A stretch of 58,173 nucleotides of DNA from MGIIb-O3 sp046710875 (lineage in GTDB: Archaea > Thermoplasmatota > Poseidoniia > Poseidoniales > Thalassarchaeaceae): the NCBI GenBank assembly GCA_046710875.1, contig JBKEHQ010000003.1:1-58173 (forward strand). The letters are read 5' to 3'. Below are positions 25,297 to 34,594 of this stretch, piece by piece. The position numbers and the translations under genes were made by a program. Each line of letters begins with the position of its first letter. Positions within the stretch are counted from its first letter, which is position 1. The notes under the pieces are model-generated. The model was given only the letters and a program-made list of their open reading frames with translations, was not told where the DNA came from and did no database searches.

Positions 25297-26721
25297 ATGG
25301 AGTCTTGGGAAGTAGTAGTAGTAGGTGCAGGTCCAGCCGCACTTCGTGCCGCCATTGAATCTGCAGATAATGGCGCTACTACGATATTAATAGATAGTTT
25401 AGGAATAGGATCAAGACAAGGCAAAGCTACATTATCTGGTATCGCATCAAGTATTTGCGAGGTAAATTCTATATCTCACCGAGATGATACAATAGCAGCT
25501 GGAGGCGAGGTTACCAATAGCATCATGGCTGCAACAATATGTGGTGAATCAGTATCTATTATTTCTCAATTAGAGAGATGGGGATTGGTTTTTCGTAGAG
25601 ATCAAGAAGGAATGCCTCATACATCTAAAGTGCCCGGGCATTCTAAACCTAGATTAACGGGATGTGGAGATTCATCTGTCAGAGAAATCACAAGATTATT
25701 GGAAGAACAAGTGATAAAAAGAAAAATAACTAGAAAGTATGATTGTGTAGGAATCTCTCTAATAACAGATAATCAACAAATAAGGGGGCTAACATTTTTA
25801 GATATATTAAATGGAGAGGTAAACGCAATACAATCCAAAACAGTCATACTTGCTACAGAAGGTTATGAAGGCTTATGGACTACACCTTCCGAAGGAGCAG
25901 GAACAGGAGCAGCGTTGGCTGCAAAGGCTGGAATAACCTTGGTAGGAATGTCAAATTTTCCCATACACCCGTTAACAATAAAGGGAACAAATATTCATAT
26001 GCCTATAGAATTACTCGATTCAGGTGGTCTTTTGAGGAAATCAAACGGTGATGACGCATCCTTTTCGGATGCCATCGACGAAACCTGCGTTTTGGATTTG
26101 AGAGAACTGAATAGTGATTCAAAAATTTGGTTTTCGAATATATTATCAACAATAAAAAATAGGACAGGATTGAACATAGATGTAGATGTAATACCAATCA
26201 ATTGTAGTATTATTACAACTGGAGGGATCCCCATAGATTACAAAAGCAGAGCTACTTTTAATGATGGAAAAATGTGGTTTACAGGTTTATATGCTGCTGG
26301 CAGATCAGCAAACACAGGTATGCATGGTGCTGGATTACTACCAGGAAATATTCTATTAGAAGATTTATTTACTGGAGAGAGAGCAGGGGCAGCGGCTTCT
26401 ATATGGGCATTGAATGAAGAATTCAATAATTCAGACTTAATCCAAATTGAACAAAGCAATGTTAGGAAAGAAATACAAGATTTATATCTTAATGATGGCA
26501 AATCAGTCGGACAAATTTCATCAACTGTGGCCTCATTGATAAGTAAAATAGAAGATAATTATAATGAAAAGACCCTAAAATCAGTAAATAAAAATCTATC
26601 TGAAATAAATAAAAATGGTATTAGTTTAGCCGATAAATCAAAAGTGATGAATACCGAATTACTCATGGCAATACAAATCAAAGGTCTTTTGACAATACTA
26701 ACTCAAATTGCATCAAGTTAA
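25297..26721 (+). CDS. SdhA/FrdA-like FAD-dependent oxidoreductase lacking the flavin-linking histidine
   Basis: This 474-residue flavoprotein resembles succinate dehydrogenase/fumarate reductase flavoprotein subunits. It has EVVVVGAGPAALRAAIES as the FAD Rossmann loop, a conserved histidine in NFPIHPLTI, TTGGIPIDYKSR, and a C-terminal NTGMHGAGLLPGNILLEDL that parallels the SdhA FAD-contact motif. The segment where SdhA has the covalent-FAD SHT reads GSRQGKATLSGIA, so FAD is probably held non-covalently. The start is ATG 25297; the open frame extends 17 codons upstream without family resemblance. No SdhB/C/D is adjacent; a HIT protein follows after 12 bp. The substrate is unknown. Confidence 0.75.
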   Translation: MESWEVVVVGAGPAALRAAIESADNGATTILIDSLGIGSRQGKATLSGIASSICEVNSISHRDDTIAAGGEVTNSIMAATICGESVSIISQLERWGLVFRRDQEGMPHTSKVPGHSKPRLTGCGDSSVREITRLLEEQVIKRKITRKYDCVGISLITDNQQIRGLTFLDILNGEVNAIQSKTVILATEGYEGLWTTPSEGAGTGAALAAKAGITLVGMSNFPIHPLTIKGTNIHMPIELLDSGGLLRKSNGDDASFSDAIDETCVLDLRELNSDSKIWFSNILSTIKNRTGLNIDVDVIPINCSIITTGGIPIDYKSRATFNDGKMWFTGLYAAGRSANTGMHGAGLLPGNILLEDLFTGERAGAAASIWALNEEFNNSDLIQIEQSNVRKEIQDLYLNDGKSVGQISSTVASLISKIEDNYNEKTLKSVNKNLSEINKNGISLADKSKVMNTELLMAIQIKGLLTILTQIASS

Positions 26722-26733
26722 GAGGGGAGAATT

Positions 26734-27156
26734 TTGGTAAAGGAAAATATATTTTCTCTGATCCTTGATAAGAAAGTGCCATGCTACAAGATTTATGAAG
26801 ATACATTAGTGTTAGCATTTTTAGATATTAATCCATTTAGTTCGGGACATACTTTACTAATACCAAAAGAAAGAGTAGCAACCTTGGACAAATTATCTGC
26901 AGAATCAGCATCTGCAATTGGTAAGGTATTGCCAAAAATTTCAAAGGCAATTTTACAAGTAGTAGATACTAAAGAATTTAATATAATTCAAAATAATGGA
27001 TATAATGCATTTCAAACTATACCTCATGTACATTTCCATATAATACCTAAATTTGAAGATGGATTAGGATATCAATTTCCACCCAAATCTTATCCAATTG
27101 ACCATAATGAGGCTCTACTTTTAGCAAACAAAATATCTTTAATACTTTCAGATTAA
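26734..27156 (+). CDS. HIT-family (histidine triad) nucleotide hydrolase
   Basis: This 140-residue protein carries the HIT motif HVHFHIIP near residues 95-102 and the N-terminal ILDKKVPCYKIYEDTLVLAFLDI typical of the Hint/HinT branch, with GHTLLIPK following. Members cleave phosphoramidate or nucleotide-amine bonds (for example adenosine phosphoramidate). It starts at a TTG, 12 bp after the SdhA-like gene, with an AGGGGAG stretch as ribosome-binding site. The specific role cannot be predicted. Confidence 0.9.
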   Translation: MVKENIFSLILDKKVPCYKIYEDTLVLAFLDINPFSSGHTLLIPKERVATLDKLSAESASAIGKVLPKISKAILQVVDTKEFNIIQNNGYNAFQTIPHVHFHIIPKFEDGLGYQFPPKSYPIDHNEALLLANKISLILSD

Positions 27157-27192
27157 GGTTATAGTCTAAACCTAACTCCTCCAAACGTATCT

Positions 27193-28695
27193 ATGGCTGG
27201 CAATAGTAATGTTCCCGAAGATATTGCAGTTGAACTATCAAAAAGAGCCAAAAAAATTAACATTAGTAAATTAGAGAGTGTTCCATGGGCACATGATGGT
27301 TCTCACCCAAGTCCCGCATGGTTTTGGAAATTTTTTATTTTTATCTTATTATTTCCGTGGACCTATTTATTTAGAGATAAAGAAGTAGAAAAACCACATC
27401 CCACAAAGGGAGGAAGATTATGTGTGGCAACACATGTAAATGGATTAATCGATCCAATTGCAATTACTATGAGTAATCCAAAACAGAGAATGGTGACACT
27501 TGGAAGGCATGATTTAACCACTTCTGTACCAATTATTAGTTGGATAGCAAGACGCATCGGCTCACAACCTGTCATTCGAAAAGCAGAACAACTTGAAGGA
27601 GTTGCAGAAATAGAGTTTGCAAAAAAATTAAATCAACGTAGTATGTTGACAGTTTCACATGCTTTATCAGGAGGGTATCGAGCAATTATTATGCCTGAAG
27701 GAACAGGACATCAAGATTCTCGGTTACGTCATTTGAGAACAGGTTCGATGCGGTCTGCAATTAATGCAGCATCTATAGCCAAAGAACGAAATTTATCACT
27801 TCCTGTTTTTCAACCGATTGGTTTACACTTTAGAACACATTACTGGTTTAGAACTGATTTATATTTGGAACAAATTGAGCCAATACCGGTCCCATTTAAC
27901 CCAAATAAGAAAGAAAGAGAAAAATTAATGCAAGGAATATGGGTAGAACCACCAGAAGATTTAGTTCTCCAACTAAGGGATGAGTTAACAGTTAAACTTG
28001 CTAATATTTCAAGAGATGCACCTGATTGGACAACTTACAGGGCTTGGCAATTACTAGCTCATTTAGTATCTAAATCCAATAGCCAAGATCTAAAAACATA
28101 CAAAGAAGAAGTCCATGCTACAAGAAAAGTAAGAGAAAATCTCAAGTCCTTTGATTCTAAAGATATTATTGAAAATGCCAAATTAGCCTCAGAAATACTG
28201 TATTCTTATGATTTGGATGGGCGCGTTTTAAATTCAAATATGTCAATTAAAAAACAATCTAAATTAATTAGAGGACTTTTTGGATTATCAATTATGATAT
28301 TGTTTTCTCCAATTACATTCTATTCAACTGGTATTCAGGCACTTTTAGCTTGGTATTTGGGTAATAATACCGATGAAGGAATTGACGCCAGAACTACATA
28401 CCATATGGTCGCAGCCTTAATTTCGCCACTAATATTTTGGCCAATTCTTTCTCTAATTAGTTTTTTTATAATTTCTAAACTTATGTATACTATCCCCTTC
28501 TTTATATTACCATTTTTCATTATAACTTCAATGATAATATACCATTTTTCGAATATTATATTCTTATTGGGTTATGATAATTGGATGGATTATCAAGTTT
28601 CTAGACGTTGTAAAAAGCTTTTTAAATCCAACCATAATAATAAATTATCAGATTTATTATCAAATTTAGAGCCAGTATTAGGCGCACTAAAATAG
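27193..28695 (+). CDS. glycerol-3-phosphate/1-acylglycerol-3-phosphate acyltransferase-like membrane protein, fungal GPAT-type motifs
   Basis: PlsC-superfamily acyltransferases move acyl chains onto glycerol phosphate. The 500-residue protein has THVNGLIDP (H81, D87, a longer spacing than HX4D) and, at 167-186, MPEGTGHQDSRLRHLRTGSM. Both patterns look like the HANQFVDP and PEGGSHD...L..L..G motifs of fungal Gat1/Gat2-type G3P acyltransferases more than bacterial PlsB/PlsC. An N-terminal hydrophobic helix lies at about 43-60. C-terminal helices (about 360-465) make it an integral membrane protein. Beside GGGP synthase in the same genome it points to ester-linked or mixed lipids. The substrate is inferred. 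Confidence 0.78.
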   Translation: MAGNSNVPEDIAVELSKRAKKINISKLESVPWAHDGSHPSPAWFWKFFIFILLFPWTYLFRDKEVEKPHPTKGGRLCVATHVNGLIDPIAITMSNPKQRMVTLGRHDLTTSVPIISWIARRIGSQPVIRKAEQLEGVAEIEFAKKLNQRSMLTVSHALSGGYRAIIMPEGTGHQDSRLRHLRTGSMRSAINAASIAKERNLSLPVFQPIGLHFRTHYWFRTDLYLEQIEPIPVPFNPNKKEREKLMQGIWVEPPEDLVLQLRDELTVKLANISRDAPDWTTYRAWQLLAHLVSKSNSQDLKTYKEEVHATRKVRENLKSFDSKDIIENAKLASEILYSYDLDGRVLNSNMSIKKQSKLIRGLFGLSIMILFSPITFYSTGIQALLAWYLGNNTDEGIDARTTYHMVAALISPLIFWPILSLISFFIISKLMYTIPFFILPFFIITSMIIYHFSNIIFLLGYDNWMDYQVSRRCKKLFKSNHNNKLSDLLSNLEPVLGALK

Positions 28696-28717
28696 GTCTA
28701 CCTATCCTTGTAGTATT

Positions 28718-29341
28718 GTGGATACACAGGAAGCAATCAAATCTATCAAAATTTGGCTAGAAAATGAACGTTTGGAATTTAAAGAAGTTCCAGATTCCCA
28801 AGCACTAATACATCTCCATTGCAAATATCCTCCAACACGACAAGGACACATGTTCAACATAGTTATTCCAAAGAATAGAAACCTAGTATTGATTTATTCA
28901 ATTACTAGAGTAGATTTAGGTCAACAAGAATTAATGATTGATGAATCAAAGGAAGAATTAGAAGATTGGGAACTTTGGTTACATAATATTAGAATTGACC
29001 TAACTTCAAGTGAGTTAGATTGGGTATTACACATTGGTCATAAAAAAGAAAATATCACTGGTCCACTTCAAGCATTCAATCTTTCTCGTCCAATTTGGTT
29101 TGATGGTTTAACTCAAAATGAGTTTATGCAGTCAATGAGGAAATTATGGATGACTAAATTATCCCTAATTCATCAAATTAAATTTGGATATGGCCCTGGA
29201 ACTGGAAATCCAGGACCAGTTGATGACTGGCTTGCAAAAAAAGCAAAAAAAACTACATTTCAAGATTCTAAAACTACTCAAATCAATACAGATGAATCTG
29301 GAGGGTTTGGAAAAGATTTTGATCCCTCAGAATGGATATAA
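28718..29341 (+). CDS. soluble protein, possible DUF2299 family
   Basis: This 207-residue protein starts with a GTG 22 bp after the acyltransferase. The first 150 residues alternate helix and strand (AIKSIKIWLENERLEF, HMFNIVIPKNRNLVLIYSITRVDL, ELDWVLHIG), the pattern of DUF2299/YbjN-type chaperone-like folds. The last 60 are low-complexity and polar (DDWLAKKAKKTT, GGFGKDFDPSEW). The family call is by pattern only. It may be an orphan cytoplasmic protein; no catalytic residues stand out. Confidence 0.45.
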   Translation: MDTQEAIKSIKIWLENERLEFKEVPDSQALIHLHCKYPPTRQGHMFNIVIPKNRNLVLIYSITRVDLGQQELMIDESKEELEDWELWLHNIRIDLTSSELDWVLHIGHKKENITGPLQAFNLSRPIWFDGLTQNEFMQSMRKLWMTKLSLIHQIKFGYGPGTGNPGPVDDWLAKKAKKTTFQDSKTTQINTDESGGFGKDFDPSEWI

Positions 29342-29389
29342 TAACTCAGTATTAATTTTCATATTAGTGACCGCAATGCGGTTGAGTTA
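29342..29389. other. nested inverted repeats between the DUF2299-like gene and the giant surface protein gene
   Basis: An inner palindrome accgca-a-tgcggt (29370-29382) lies next to the right arm of an outer 7-bp inverted repeat: taactca (29342-29348) pairs with tgagtta (29383-29389). Both lie between the stop of the upstream gene and the start of the surface protein gene at 29416. They may terminate the upstream transcript or act as an operator. This is the only notable structure in the gap. Confidence 0.35.
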
Positions 29390-29415
29390 AGTATCTGAAA
29401 TTTTTCAATAGTTAT

Positions 29416-32400
29416 ATGCAAGGTTATGTTCATAGTCGAAAAGAAGATTCCACTAAGATTAGGAATAGCATTACTATGGTTTTCATAATGTTACTAAGCC
29501 TTTTTTCTGCATTGGAAATTCCTCAAGCCGAAGCCTCTGATGTTGTTCTTACAGAACCAATGCAAATTGTTAATAGTGGTACGGCTAATGATAGAGGAAT
29601 GGCATTAGATGCAGATTCTAATGGGAATATACACTTAGTTTTCAGTCGTAATACTCAACATTTATTTTATCAGATGCAAGATCCTAGAGGTGAAACTATT
29701 ATTTCAGCCACACAAATATCTAATCCTGGTAATCATCGTGCCTGGCATCCAGATATCGCGGTTGATAATGATGATAAAGTGCATATTGTTTGGACTGATA
29801 AAGCAGGTCAATATTCAATAATGTATACCTTGTTAGATCCCTATCAGGACGATAGGAGTGGTGATGCTGCTCTAGACTCCGTAATCTCGATAGTAAATGA
29901 TTTCGAAGTATCTAATAATCCTCAAAATCGTGATTACCCGGCCATTGACGTAGACTCTAACAACGATCCACATATTGTTTGGGAAGATTCGTTTGAACCT
30001 TTAGAAAAATTCTATCAACAGCCACAAATATACTATAAAATGTTAGAAATTGATCATATCTCAAGAGAAGCCTTAGTTGCTATAGACAGTACTATTCTAA
30101 CTCCTATTCTAGGGCATAAAGGCCATCCAGATATCGCTGTAGATGTGGATGACTTTGTCCAAATCGTATGGGACGATACTCGTGGAGGAAAAGTTGAGAT
30201 GGTCGTTCCTATCGATACTTCTGGTTCAATGAATACAGAATGGGCTGATATGTGTGTTGTATTTTATGGAGGAAACTTCGCTAGTGGAGGATCCTTTCCA
30301 GGGTTAAAACCATTACTTGAAAGTGCTAATATGAGTGTTTATGAAACATTATATGCACTAAGTGGTAATTGGCCTGCAGCGTCACAAAGTGGCGCTTGTG
30401 CAAATGCGTACCAAACCGGAGGTTCTGGCAGCAATGGTCCAAGAAGTACTCCCCTGGGCTCTTCTCCAAATGATAATTCTGGCGGAATTAGATATTTAGA
30501 TGAGGTAGTTTACAATAATGCTGCAGTGGATTTACCTACTGATGGTGGATTTTATAGTGAATTCTGGGGTCCAGCCACAACCTGGGCCTGTTTATCATGG
30601 CAGGATGCAAATGGGAATGTCCCAGGAAATCCTCCTACACAACTAGATCATCGTTGGAATCCAAACGCTACAAAAATTGTAATACCAATTTCTGATGAAG
30701 GCCCATATGGGGGAAGCCCTCAGGATAATGATGATACTCAGAGTATTGCACAATCACACGACGCATGTGTTAATGCTGATGTTGTACCAACTCCTCTTTG
30801 GGCTGGGTCAGATACAGACGTCGGGTCATACATGATGGATATGGCACAATGTCCAAATGGTTCTGGCCTAAATGCAAGAACTTGCAACGGCAATAATCTT
30901 AGATTAACAAATGCAGGAGGTCAGATGTATGGCTTTCCAACATCTTCTAGCAGTTCAACTGAATTAGAAATAATGGTCGAAGCTATGGTTTACTTGTCAA
31001 CTAATAACTCTCGTGAAATATATATGACTGTTTTAGATCCCTTATCTCTCTTAGATCGTCCTTGGCCTGGTTGGACTAAAGGAGACCCAGGAACAGAAAC
31101 TGACGCAAACACCAATTCTTATACTGAAGACCTAGGTCCTTCGGAAGATATATCTGGTTACGGGCATCTAGTGGTAGTTAATGATACTAGAATTACATTA
31201 AACGATGCATACAGCCTGCATCCATCCATAGCTTTGGACTCATCAGGATTAACACATCTTACATGGCAAGACGGGCGATCTTACGGGTTTGATATTGATG
31301 TTAATTATGAGGTCTATTATACAAGATTAAAATTAAGGGGAGCCGCAGAATGGGATGGTGCAGCAGATGGACTGCCTACATTCGGAATAAAACAAATTGC
31401 AGATGCAGCAATCTCAGAAGTAGAGGGACCTGCTGGACTTGATCCCGACAGGCCCTTTGGAGGAAATTCTCACTTGCCCTCAATTATAACCGACTCATTT
31501 GACAATGTGCACCTTACTTGGTTAGATAACTACAATGAATCTCAAGGAGAAACTATTGTTTATACACGTCTGAATCATACGAATGATGCCTATCCTAATG
31601 GATTTCCACTAAATTCTATTGCATCTTCAATTTTCGATCCATGGACAATTATACCTGTTACATCTTGGCAATCAGATAAATTAGGTCCTAATTCTCCAGC
31701 TACTCCAGACTTAGGGCAGACGCCAGCATTTGCTAATGATCTTGGAAGCGGAGCACATCTAGGCTGGTCAGATACAAACAAATGCAATGATGAAAACAAC
31801 GCAGGAAAATATACATTATGTTATGTCCATATCCTAACTGGATTGGTTGACATATCTCTTGCTTGTGATGAAAAGTTAATTGATAACCCCAATTTAGAAG
31901 GAAATCCTTATGATTGTCCCGAAGATATAGAAACTTTCTATCATACAATTTTCCCAGGAGAGTTAACAACTTACAATATGACGATTGCAAATCCTACTCC
32001 CGGACCAGCAGAATTAGTGCAAGATACATTTACTGTAACTATGCAAGGTATTCCAACAAATTGGAGTGCTACATTATTTTATGCAACTAATAATACTCCT
32101 ATATTCGAATCTACACCTGTACATCTAGACGGTGGAGAAGTTGTTCCAATATATATGAGATTAAGGGCTCCAACAATATATCAGGCCAATAAAGATGAAT
32201 TAGCGCAAGTAACTATAAGTGCAGTTTCATTCAAAGATCCTGCTATTAGAAATGAAAGAATAACATTAACTTTAATGGACGTTGTACATGGTATTGAATT
32301 GGACACAAGTCATTTCCAAGTAGATATTGAACAAGGTAGGTCTGCAGTATTTTCTGTATCTATAAAGAATACAGGTAATGTATTCGATACCTTTGCATTC

Positions 32401-34590
32401 TATGACCCTTCAACACTTGAAGGGCAAAATGAATGGGCTTTACCCTTTGGATGGGGTATTGACTTTCCCACTTCTATTTCCTTAGATCCATTGCAGTCCG
32501 TAACTAAGAATCTACAGGTTAGTGTACCGTCTTCACAGGAACCAGGGACATTTGTAATATATCTAAAAGGATGGTCAACTGGAGAACCTGTACTTTCAGT
32601 AGATAGGGGAACATTTGATATCCTAGAGCTTTGGATAAATGTATCAACTAGATCTACTGGAAATATAGTATTCTCTGTAGGTGACACTACTCAATATGTT
32701 TTACCAGGTGATTGTGCAGAATTTGATATTGAAGTTACAAAGCATTTTACGCCCGGATATCTAGTTTTCAACTTACCCGGGGCACCTGAAGAAAGACCTT
32801 CAAATTGGACTGAGGATACATGGCGATATGATCATTGGACTGTTGATTTAGACTTTTCAAATGCCCCTGGAGGAAATGGGCCATCTGACGACTCACCAAG
32901 ATATTGGGCCCAAATTAATACTCCTTACACAGTAACTGCAATAATGTGTGCACCATACAATTCAACTGCAGGATTAGGAGATTCCATTACTGTCCGTTCT
33001 TATTTAGAAGGGCAACCTAAGATTAGGGATTCTGTAGTAATATTAACGAATGTTATCCAACGATATGATTTAGATGCTTCTGTATCTGAAAATATACTTG
33101 ATTTATATCCCGGGCAACCTTATAAAATGGATACAAATATAGAAAATTTAGGAAACGGCCCTGATAGATTTGACATGACTATCGAATCTATAGTGGACTC
33201 GCAAGGAAACTCTCATGTTTGGGACATCGAAATACCAAGAATCTTATTTGGAGAATTAGATAGGGATGAAATAGGCGAATATTCTATAATAATCAATGTA
33301 CCTGAAAAAACATTAGCAGGCCAATATACTATAACATTCAATATTTATAGTGAAGAAGAATATCAAGGTACAAGATTACGTGATACTATTACTCTAAATA
33401 TAAATATAATAGAATTTCATGATATGCGAGTTTCACTCGATCCTGCTGTGGAAAGTAGAATAAAAACAACCGCACCGAGTAGAATAGTTAGATTTACACT
33501 AAATATAACTAATTTTGGTAATATTCCAGATCAACCGACACTACACAATCATACAATTGATTCAGCAGGGGGTTGGGGAGTCATGCCTGGAATGAATACT
33601 TTATCAAATTGGGAAATTCAATTTGCTCTATTGGAAGGATTCGACACCGAATATCCAATTGAAAAGTTATGTGTTGGTCAATTTCCAAATTTCTTAACTC
33701 TAGCCGATCCAATACCAAATGAAGGATGTTACCTTTCGGCTCAAACAGGGGCCTTGACTTTCCCAATTATGGAAGCCTATACGACTCTACAATTGGTAGT
33801 GATAGTATCTATAGCGCCAGATGCAGCGTTACAAAATAGAGAAATAGGAATAAAGGCACTTTCAATGCACGGTTCTTCAGAAAATGGAGGAGACCATGAT
33901 GAAACTCCTGGTTGGGAAGATTCATGCACATTGGATTCTAATAAAGATGGAATATCTGATAACTTTTTACCAGATTGCGATACGAATGAACAAGTTTTAG
34001 AATTGAGATTAAGGGCCCCAGATTTAGAAATTATTGAGGTAACCACGGGTTCGACGAAAGGCGCCATTGGCGATATGCTTTCAGTAAGCGTTAAAATTGT
34101 AAATCGAGGTAATGCACATGCGACTGATGTAAATGTTATTTTGTGTAAGGATCAGTCTACAGCTGACATTAAGAAAAATGGTTGTGATGAAGTTAATATT
34201 GTTTATAGACAAATAATTAAGGCAATTATGCCAATTGGTGATGGTGGTTTAGAAAACCCCGATTCAATTACATTACTTTACATGGTTGAAGCAGGAAATC
34301 ATGATGTAGTAGTGGTAGTAGATTCTAATAATGATATTGTAGAAACTGATGAAACTAATAATATAATGAAAATACCAGGAGGGGAAATGAGCTCTAACTT
34401 AGGTGTCGGCGATGTTGTAATTGATGTCATAGTACAATATTCCGTACCAACAATTATCCTTGGTGCTACATTTTCTCTTATTGGAGTTGCAGGTTTTGTA
34501 ATGTATGGTAGGAGGATAGAAGCCCTGCAGTCTTTTGCAGAAAAAACTAGCCTTATGTCTAAATCTGATGAAGATGATATTAGATTCTAA
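29416..34590 (+). CDS. giant secreted/surface protein: beta-propeller repeats with inserted vWFA-like domain, CARDB-like domains and C-terminal anchor
   Basis: This 1724-residue protein has a hydrophobic signal segment (ITMVFIMLLSLFSALEIPQAEA, about 19-40, cleavage near AEA). Asp-box/propeller-like units of the form D-x-(G/D)-x-H-x-x-W-x-D repeat at about 60, 110, 170, 245, 605 and 690. A von Willebrand A-type domain starts at about 268 with the MIDAS sequence DTSGSMN and continues with PISDEGPYGG. Then come several Ig-like or CARDB-like strands (GIELDTSHFQVDIEQGRSAVFSVSI and similar). A C-terminal helix (PTIILGATFSLIGVAGFVMYG) and a short basic/acidic tail end it. It is probably a cell-surface adhesion or binding protein. 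Confidence 0.8.
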   Translation: MQGYVHSRKEDSTKIRNSITMVFIMLLSLFSALEIPQAEASDVVLTEPMQIVNSGTANDRGMALDADSNGNIHLVFSRNTQHLFYQMQDPRGETIISATQISNPGNHRAWHPDIAVDNDDKVHIVWTDKAGQYSIMYTLLDPYQDDRSGDAALDSVISIVNDFEVSNNPQNRDYPAIDVDSNNDPHIVWEDSFEPLEKFYQQPQIYYKMLEIDHISREALVAIDSTILTPILGHKGHPDIAVDVDDFVQIVWDDTRGGKVEMVVPIDTSGSMNTEWADMCVVFYGGNFASGGSFPGLKPLLESANMSVYETLYALSGNWPAASQSGACANAYQTGGSGSNGPRSTPLGSSPNDNSGGIRYLDEVVYNNAAVDLPTDGGFYSEFWGPATTWACLSWQDANGNVPGNPPTQLDHRWNPNATKIVIPISDEGPYGGSPQDNDDTQSIAQSHDACVNADVVPTPLWAGSDTDVGSYMMDMAQCPNGSGLNARTCNGNNLRLTNAGGQMYGFPTSSSSSTELEIMVEAMVYLSTNNSREIYMTVLDPLSLLDRPWPGWTKGDPGTETDANTNSYTEDLGPSEDISGYGHLVVVNDTRITLNDAYSLHPSIALDSSGLTHLTWQDGRSYGFDIDVNYEVYYTRLKLRGAAEWDGAADGLPTFGIKQIADAAISEVEGPAGLDPDRPFGGNSHLPSIITDSFDNVHLTWLDNYNESQGETIVYTRLNHTNDAYPNGFPLNSIASSIFDPWTIIPVTSWQSDKLGPNSPATPDLGQTPAFANDLGSGAHLGWSDTNKCNDENNAGKYTLCYVHILTGLVDISLACDEKLIDNPNLEGNPYDCPEDIETFYHTIFPGELTTYNMTIANPTPGPAELVQDTFTVTMQGIPTNWSATLFYATNNTPIFESTPVHLDGGEVVPIYMRLRAPTIYQANKDELAQVTISAVSFKDPAIRNERITLTLMDVVHGIELDTSHFQVDIEQGRSAVFSVSIKNTGNVFDTFAFYDPSTLEGQNEWALPFGWGIDFPTSISLDPLQSVTKNLQVSVPSSQEPGTFVIYLKGWSTGEPVLSVDRGTFDILELWINVSTRSTGNIVFSVGDTTQYVLPGDCAEFDIEVTKHFTPGYLVFNLPGAPEERPSNWTEDTWRYDHWTVDLDFSNAPGGNGPSDDSPRYWAQINTPYTVTAIMCAPYNSTAGLGDSITVRSYLEGQPKIRDSVVILTNVIQRYDLDASVSENILDLYPGQPYKMDTNIENLGNGPDRFDMTIESIVDSQGNSHVWDIEIPRILFGELDRDEIGEYSIIINVPEKTLAGQYTITFNIYSEEEYQGTRLRDTITLNINIIEFHDMRVSLDPAVESRIKTTAPSRIVRFTLNITNFGNIPDQPTLHNHTIDSAGGWGVMPGMNTLSNWEIQFALLEGFDTEYPIEKLCVGQFPNFLTLADPIPNEGCYLSAQTGALTFPIMEAYTTLQLVVIVSIAPDAALQNREIGIKALSMHGSSENGGDHDETPGWEDSCTLDSNKDGISDNFLPDCDTNEQVLELRLRAPDLEIIEVTTGSTKGAIGDMLSVSVKIVNRGNAHATDVNVILCKDQSTADIKKNGCDEVNIVYRQIIKAIMPIGDGGLENPDSITLLYMVEAGNHDVVVVVDSNNDIVETDETNNIMKIPGGEMSSNLGVGDVVIDVIVQYSVPTIILGATFSLIGVAGFVMYGRRIEALQSFAEKTSLMSKSDEDDIRF

Positions 34591-34594
34591 ATTT

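Noticed and set aside
29184..29390. 68-codon open frame overlapping the end of the DUF2299-like gene
   Set aside because: It is out of frame with the supported gene and runs across the inverted repeats; no coding signal.
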